This document shows, piece after piece, positions 59,395 through 64,000 of a stretch of DNA of 64,000 nt. Both the position numbers and the translations under genes were made by a program. Origin of the DNA: Motacilla alba alba (lineage: Eukaryota > Chordata > Aves > Passeriformes > Motacillidae); contig NC_052028.1 of the NCBI RefSeq assembly GCF_015832195.1, positions 11,203,501 through 11,267,500 on the forward strand. The letters run 5' to 3'. The notes under the pieces were generated by a model that saw only the letters and a program-made list of their open reading frames with translations, had not been told where the DNA came from and made no database searches. Each line of letters starts with the position of its first letter. Within the stretch, counting starts at the first letter, position 1.

Positions 59395-59770
59395 TTGTGA
59401 AGGCTGACCTAGAACAGAGACTAGGGAGAGTTAAAGAATAAAGCAGGTGTTTATTAGAATGCCTCAATGGATACACCTTGAGCAGTACAAGAGCCCACCC
59501 AAGATGATCCCAAAATGGTCACAAAATGGATGACCAGTCACCAGGTCTCACACTTCTATAAGTTCTGGTCCATTTGCATGTTGGAGTTGATTGTCTAATT
59601 ATAGCTTTAGCTTATGAAGTCCCATCCTTGTTTTTCTCTCTTCAGCCCACGCTGTTTGTGCTCTTGGGCCTGAGATTTGGATCATTTGTCCTTGGTCCCC
59701 AGCTAGAGAGGGAATTGTTTTGTCTCCCTCCTCTGTGAAGAGAGCTCACCATCCCCTAATATGAAGCTCA
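59395..59770 (-). mobile_element. Solo LTR-type endogenous retrovirus fragment
   Basis: The block starts GAGGCTGACCTAGAACAGAG and carries ATAAAGCAGGTGTTTATTAG, GGATACACCTTGAGCAGTAC and TATAAGTTCTGGTCCATTTG. I recall this combination from passerine LTR copies but could not search. The TTTATT, read as AATAAA on the other strand, supports the minus orientation. No gag, pol or env coding sequence is attached. Boundaries are approximate. Confidence 0.6.
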
Positions 59771-62700
59771 GAACTACACACTAAAGCAGTACAGAATCTG
59801 AAAAATATAAAAGCTAAAACCTGAGGCATCAAGGTGGCCTCCAGAGCGGAAATCTGCCAGATAGTCACAGCCCCTGTGCAACATCCCAAATTCCCTACAG
59901 GTTCGTGGAGAGGAGCCCAGTCCAGCCTGCAGAGAGATGCGTAAAGGTGAGTACACGTGTGGAGTGTTAAGCTGGACCAAAGTAAAGCTCTTGAAACCTG
60001 CTACCTGCTCAAGAATTTTCTGTTTTATACAGTCTCTCTTTGTTATCTTGCTTGCACTTCTTTCCAGGGCAAGAAAATAATGAAGAAAATCTGCAGCTCT
60101 GGTTTGAGTGTTCTGTAGTCATCCAAGCATATGGAGACACTTTGTGTGTCTGGGAGTGAAGCAGATGCTCATTTCTGAGTAGATTTTGGAGATATTGTTG
60201 CAATGCAAAAAATAATTGCCAACGATTCTTTCACAGATCAGCATTTGCCATTACATGGAGAATTGATCAGAACTTAAATACCTGCTCGGAAGAGACGACA
60301 GAACTCAGCCCATCAGCACTGTGTGTGCCTTCCCTTTCCTCCTTAGCTGTTACCCATTTCTTCTGCTGCTGCCATCACAGAGTCCATTTTTCATGTCTCA
60401 ACTACGTGTGTTGCATGTGCCTCATGTTTGCATAGAAGCACCTATAATTCAGTATCTTGTGGTTAATCTGCAAACCTGATTAACTCTCAGTAAACACTGC
60501 TGCAGCTGACTTGTTTTTCATGTGGGCTCTGAAAACAGGGAATACATGGAAGTCTTATACTACTGATGCTTTGTATGTTTCTCTGTGTGTGTGACCTCCA
60601 GTCAAAAGCCCTACCATCCAATCATAACCTTTCTGTATTCCCCAAGCCTTTTGAAACAGCCTCTAGCTGTGACACTGTGATAAATAGAAGTGAAACAATG
60701 CTATTAAAAATGCATGATGTGTATTCTGCCATATTAGATAACATGGCCACGTTCATCACCCACTAATGCTGCCAGTTCACAGCTTTGCCAGTGCAGTCTC
60801 CCTCCCATGTCTGATTTGGACAATTTAAGAGGATTTTTGACTACACTTCACTTTTCTTCCTTTTCACCTTTGTTTTTTACCTTTATTCATTTCTCTGAAA
60901 ATGGTGGTCTGCAGCGTGGATTGGATGTAGCTCATGTTTCCCAGCTTTCCTAAGCTGTAATTCACTAAGAAACCAAGCTGGAAAACAGTTGAGGAGGTTT
61001 ATAAACACTGTTTTAGTGGAAAGCAGATACCCAAGTCCTTTGTTCTCTCTGGGGCCTCTGCTGCACTTTGAGAAGCTATCACCCTTCCCTTTGTGCCATC
61101 AGCTTATCCTCAGTTTGTGCTCACCATCCTTTGCCACTGTGAGAGTGAAGAGTTCTGCTCCCTCAATGGCTGCACCCTTTCAGGGCTCAGAAAAGTTCAC
61201 CAGCCTGGTTCTTTTCTGTTTGTCAGTGGAACCCAGGCCTGTCACCGTTTCAGTTTTGCAGCATTAGAATTATAGCAGTGGGCAGATCACCTGGTTTTTA
61301 CCGCTGGAGCTGCCCCACTGTGCGTGCAGGGCCAGCCGGGGTGAGGTGTCTCCCACAGCGTGCGGCAGCTATCTGCCAGTCCTGCTGCCTGAGCTCTGTG
61401 GGCATGAGTCAGCTCTGGTCCAGGAGCCATCTGGCTGAGCAGCGCCGTGCTGAGCTCATCAGGCTGCTCCCGGGAAAGGTTTCTTCACTCAGGCAGAACA
61501 TTCACAGCACCTTGGCACTCCATCGGTGTGCTGCCAGGAGAGAGGTGGAAAGTGGCCTTTCACATACCTCCAAGGTCTGCATTTCTTCACACCCTCCCAA
61601 ATGGAGAACGAGCTGTAAAGCTGTAGATACTGGACAGAGGGTGACAGTCCAATGTTGGGAGACTGTGCTGTGGTTCTGTATCAGGGCAGACAGCAGTCCT
61701 GAGCTCTTGTTATCCTGGCCAACCGCATTCATGAAATGGAGCCTGTTTTAGCCACTCACCCACTGCAGGCTCAGAAGCAGCGACCACAGCAGCTCACTGG
61801 CTTCGACCTCACTGGAATGATGATCCCTGACTTTTACCCCTTGCAGGCAATGTTGCCTTAGTAATTTGGGGTCACCCACCTTTCTCTTGTCAACCAGTGC
61901 CGCATCAAAGCAACACAGCTGATGCACATGCTCAGGCACAGATCTTTCATTCTCTCACTCCAGAAGTGCTCTGTGAGTCCTCCTGAGTGCTGACCCTTTG
62001 GCTCTTCCTACATAACTTTTACCTTTAGTCTCTGAACATAGAATCTGGCACAGCATCGCTGGGGACTGGAGCTGGGCATGCTCTTCCCTGAGGTTCCCCA
62101 CTGAGGTGGTCAGTTTTCCATTGCAGGGAGGGCATTCACAAAGGGCCATGTTAAGCCCTGTCCCTCATATATATACAGTGGCTCTGCCCTTACCCAGGGA
62201 AAGGTGAATTCTTGGAGCTCTCTTACAAGTGGTAATTCCTGGGAGGTCGAAAACTGATGAGAATGAGGCAAATTGTAACTTTAGAGTGTGGATTTTCCTG
62301 GCCCCTCGACCTGCTAACAGACAAAGTTGGAGACAGCTTTGGTTTTGCTTAGAGTTTACCACACTATCAAGTGCAGGAACGGTTTTTACTGCACTGGGTT
62401 GTGGTTAATGTAAAGGAAGAACCTTGCCTGCAGGTGAGGGCCTGCTCTGTGCCTGCATGCACTGCTGCATAGACTCTGATGGTGTGGAGGTGATGTTCAA
62501 GCCAGGCACGGTGTTCTCCAGCCGCAGGTATGACACAGGTCAGCCCCAGTCACGCTTTTCACCCCAGTCCATCTCAGCCTCTCCTGAGGATTGTGCTCTT
62601 GCGCCCACACTCTCCAGGTTCCCCTGAGCAAAGCACTCCTTCCCCTGACCTTGCTCAGCAGATCTGTGTGTCCTTCTGTTTGCTCGGATCAAGAGGGCTC

Positions 62701-63660
62701 TGGATCTCACTGCCCATAATGTTCTTCCTACTTTTGGCATTGATGGACACGTAGCTCAAAACGGCCGTAGTGCAAAGCAGACAACCCCAGAAATGCTGTG
62801 AAAACGACAGCCAGGCCTCTGCAGACTCAGCACATAAAATGGGGCACTAGCAGGGGCATTTCACTCACACAACTCCAGGTGCCCGCCTTTCTTTTTCCTT
62901 GCCCTCGAAGTCATTTGCATGTAAACAAATAAAACTAAGACGAGGGGTAACAAAGTGACGGTAAGGAATGGTGAGGGGAAAGGGAAGTGTCCCACAGTCC
63001 TGCTCTGGAGACTGCATCCTCACAGCTCCTGCCGGCTGGCTCCCCAGAGCTCTGATCCTGGTGCTGCTGCAGAAAGAAAGGCCCATTGAGAAGCCTGGCT
63101 CCAAATTAGCATTTGAATTCCGTTGTAGCCTGTTGTCAGATGGGCAGGAGGTGGGTGCTAGTCTCGGTTGCTCAGCGCTGATACACAAAGGTGGCTTTTA
63201 AAGGTCCTTATTTTTCTGAAGGGAAGAAATGCATTGCTCAGACTTTGGATACTTTTTTTTTTTTTTTTCTTTCCCTCTCCTATTCTTCTCCGTTTCACCC
63301 CTTTCCTGGGTCAGGCTGAGCCACAGATAGACACTTCTGGGTATTGTTAGCCCTGTCTGACCTACTTCTCTCCCGCCTCTCGGCCCCGTGTTATGGATGC
63401 TGGTGCTATGGAAACCTGCTTGACATGCCAGTGCCACAAAGCCGGGGCCACCAGCTGCACCCTCCTTTCCCGGCCCCACGGGAGTTTCCCTCCCAAACAG
63501 CCCCCCAAAGAAAGTAAGCAGCCCTGCTTCCCGGGGAAATTCAAGGGTGTCCTCCATCCGTCCCACTAAGCTCCGGAGGGACTGGGGCGCTCTTCCGTGG
63601 GCTTGGGGGGACCGGTGCTGTCCCTCCTCATGCCATAGCACAGTACTGCGGTCTGGGGGC
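59771..63660. other. Non-coding DNA, no supported gene
   Basis: Several open frames of 60-157 codons occur on both strands, longest at 61,278-61,751, but none resembles a protein family and none is framed by good splice sites. A T17 run lies at about 63,250. The composition rises towards GC-rich after 63,380. Confidence 0.55.
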
Positions 63661-63663
63661 CGC

Positions 63664-63819
63664 TTATAAAGCCGCCGCTGCCCGCACCAGACCGTATCCA
63701 GCACGGGCCAGCACGTCACGGATAGGGAAGTACACGTGGGTGTCCTTGAAGTTTTCAAGATAGTAAGCTACAAACTTCTGCACCTTGATCCCAAAGCCTT
63801 CCAGGAGCCTGGCAGGGAT
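63664..63819 (-). CDS. Possible terminal exon with weak RIIa docking-domain resemblance
   Basis: On the minus strand CCCTCCCAG|G before 63,820 is a good acceptor. It opens a 51-codon frame that begins IPARLLEGFGIKVQKFVAYY, continues with LENFKDTHVYFPIRDVL and ends at TAA 63,664-63,666. The pattern IP..LLEGF....V..FVAYYLENF recalls the RIIa dimerisation/docking fold of sperm-tail proteins such as SPA17 and CABYR, but the first helix looks shortened and I cannot name the gene. No ATG precedes it in frame, so an upstream exon beyond the window would be needed. Amino-acid composition is much more protein-like than that of neighbouring chance frames. Confidence 0.35.
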   Translation of the reverse strand: MPARLLEGFGIKVQKFVAYYLENFKDTHVYFPIRDVLARAGYGLVRAAAAL

Positions 63820-64000
63820 CCTGGGAGGGCGGTGGTGGGAACGCGGAGGTGGCAACACCTGCGTTCCGGCGGTGCCTGCGGCGGGTGGCAGCGGCTCTGT
63901 CCGGGGACGGAGCTCTGCACTTCCACCGTCACTCGCGTGGAACCCGCCCCGCCGGGAACAGAGCTTGTTTACAAGTTCAGCCTCCGTAACTCTTGTGATA

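Noticed and set aside
63198..63758. 186-codon minus-strand frame
   Set aside because: It passes through a poly(T) tract and shows no family similarity; the different frame at 63,664-63,819 has a more protein-like composition.

Overview
The window looks like avian nuclear DNA, probably from a songbird. It has spliced vertebrate genes with long introns, CR1 retrotransposon ends typical of birds, and an LTR fragment that I recall, without a search, as common in passerines. The gene order RUFY1, then HNRNPH1 on the opposite strand, matches human 5q35 and chicken chromosome 13. No operon, CRISPR array, rRNA or tRNA gene was seen.

Layout: 1-25,857 is AT-rich intergenic DNA upstream of RUFY1, with no convincing exon. 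It holds homopolymer runs, a (GAAAA)20 microsatellite, an LTR scrap and a perfect 350-bp tandem duplication. A CpG island and 18 coding exons of RUFY1 (+) fill 25,858-41,165. Every splice phase closes to give a 693-residue protein. Intron 1 carries a head-to-head pair of CR1 fragments around a second CpG island that looks like an alternative promoter for a short RUFY1. HNRNPH1 (-) follows tail to tail. Its 11 coding exons lie between 50,295 and 42,979 and give 444 residues with three quasi-RRMs and a Gly/Tyr-rich tail. DCK2 (+), a deoxycytidine-kinase paralogue that mammals lack, has seven exons in 51,916-56,169 and encodes 268 residues. A further CpG island at 56.7-57.9 kb contains a candidate minus-strand first coding exon whose phase fits HNRNPH1. 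If that link is real, DCK2 is nested antisense in an HNRNPH1 intron. The rest is mostly non-coding, with an LTR fragment at 59.4-59.8 kb and a short possible exon at 63.7 kb.

The three genes have unrelated jobs: RUFY1 in endosomal recycling, HNRNPH1 in splicing control through G-tract RNA, and DCK2 in nucleoside salvage. Their interest lies in the arrangement: tail-to-tail RUFY1/HNRNPH1, head-to-head HNRNPH1/DCK2, and alternative promoters. I found no clearly new system. The best candidates for new biology are the HNRNPH1 N-terminal extension with nested DCK2, the intron-1 RUFY1 promoter, and a short open frame at the right edge that weakly resembles an RIIa docking domain.
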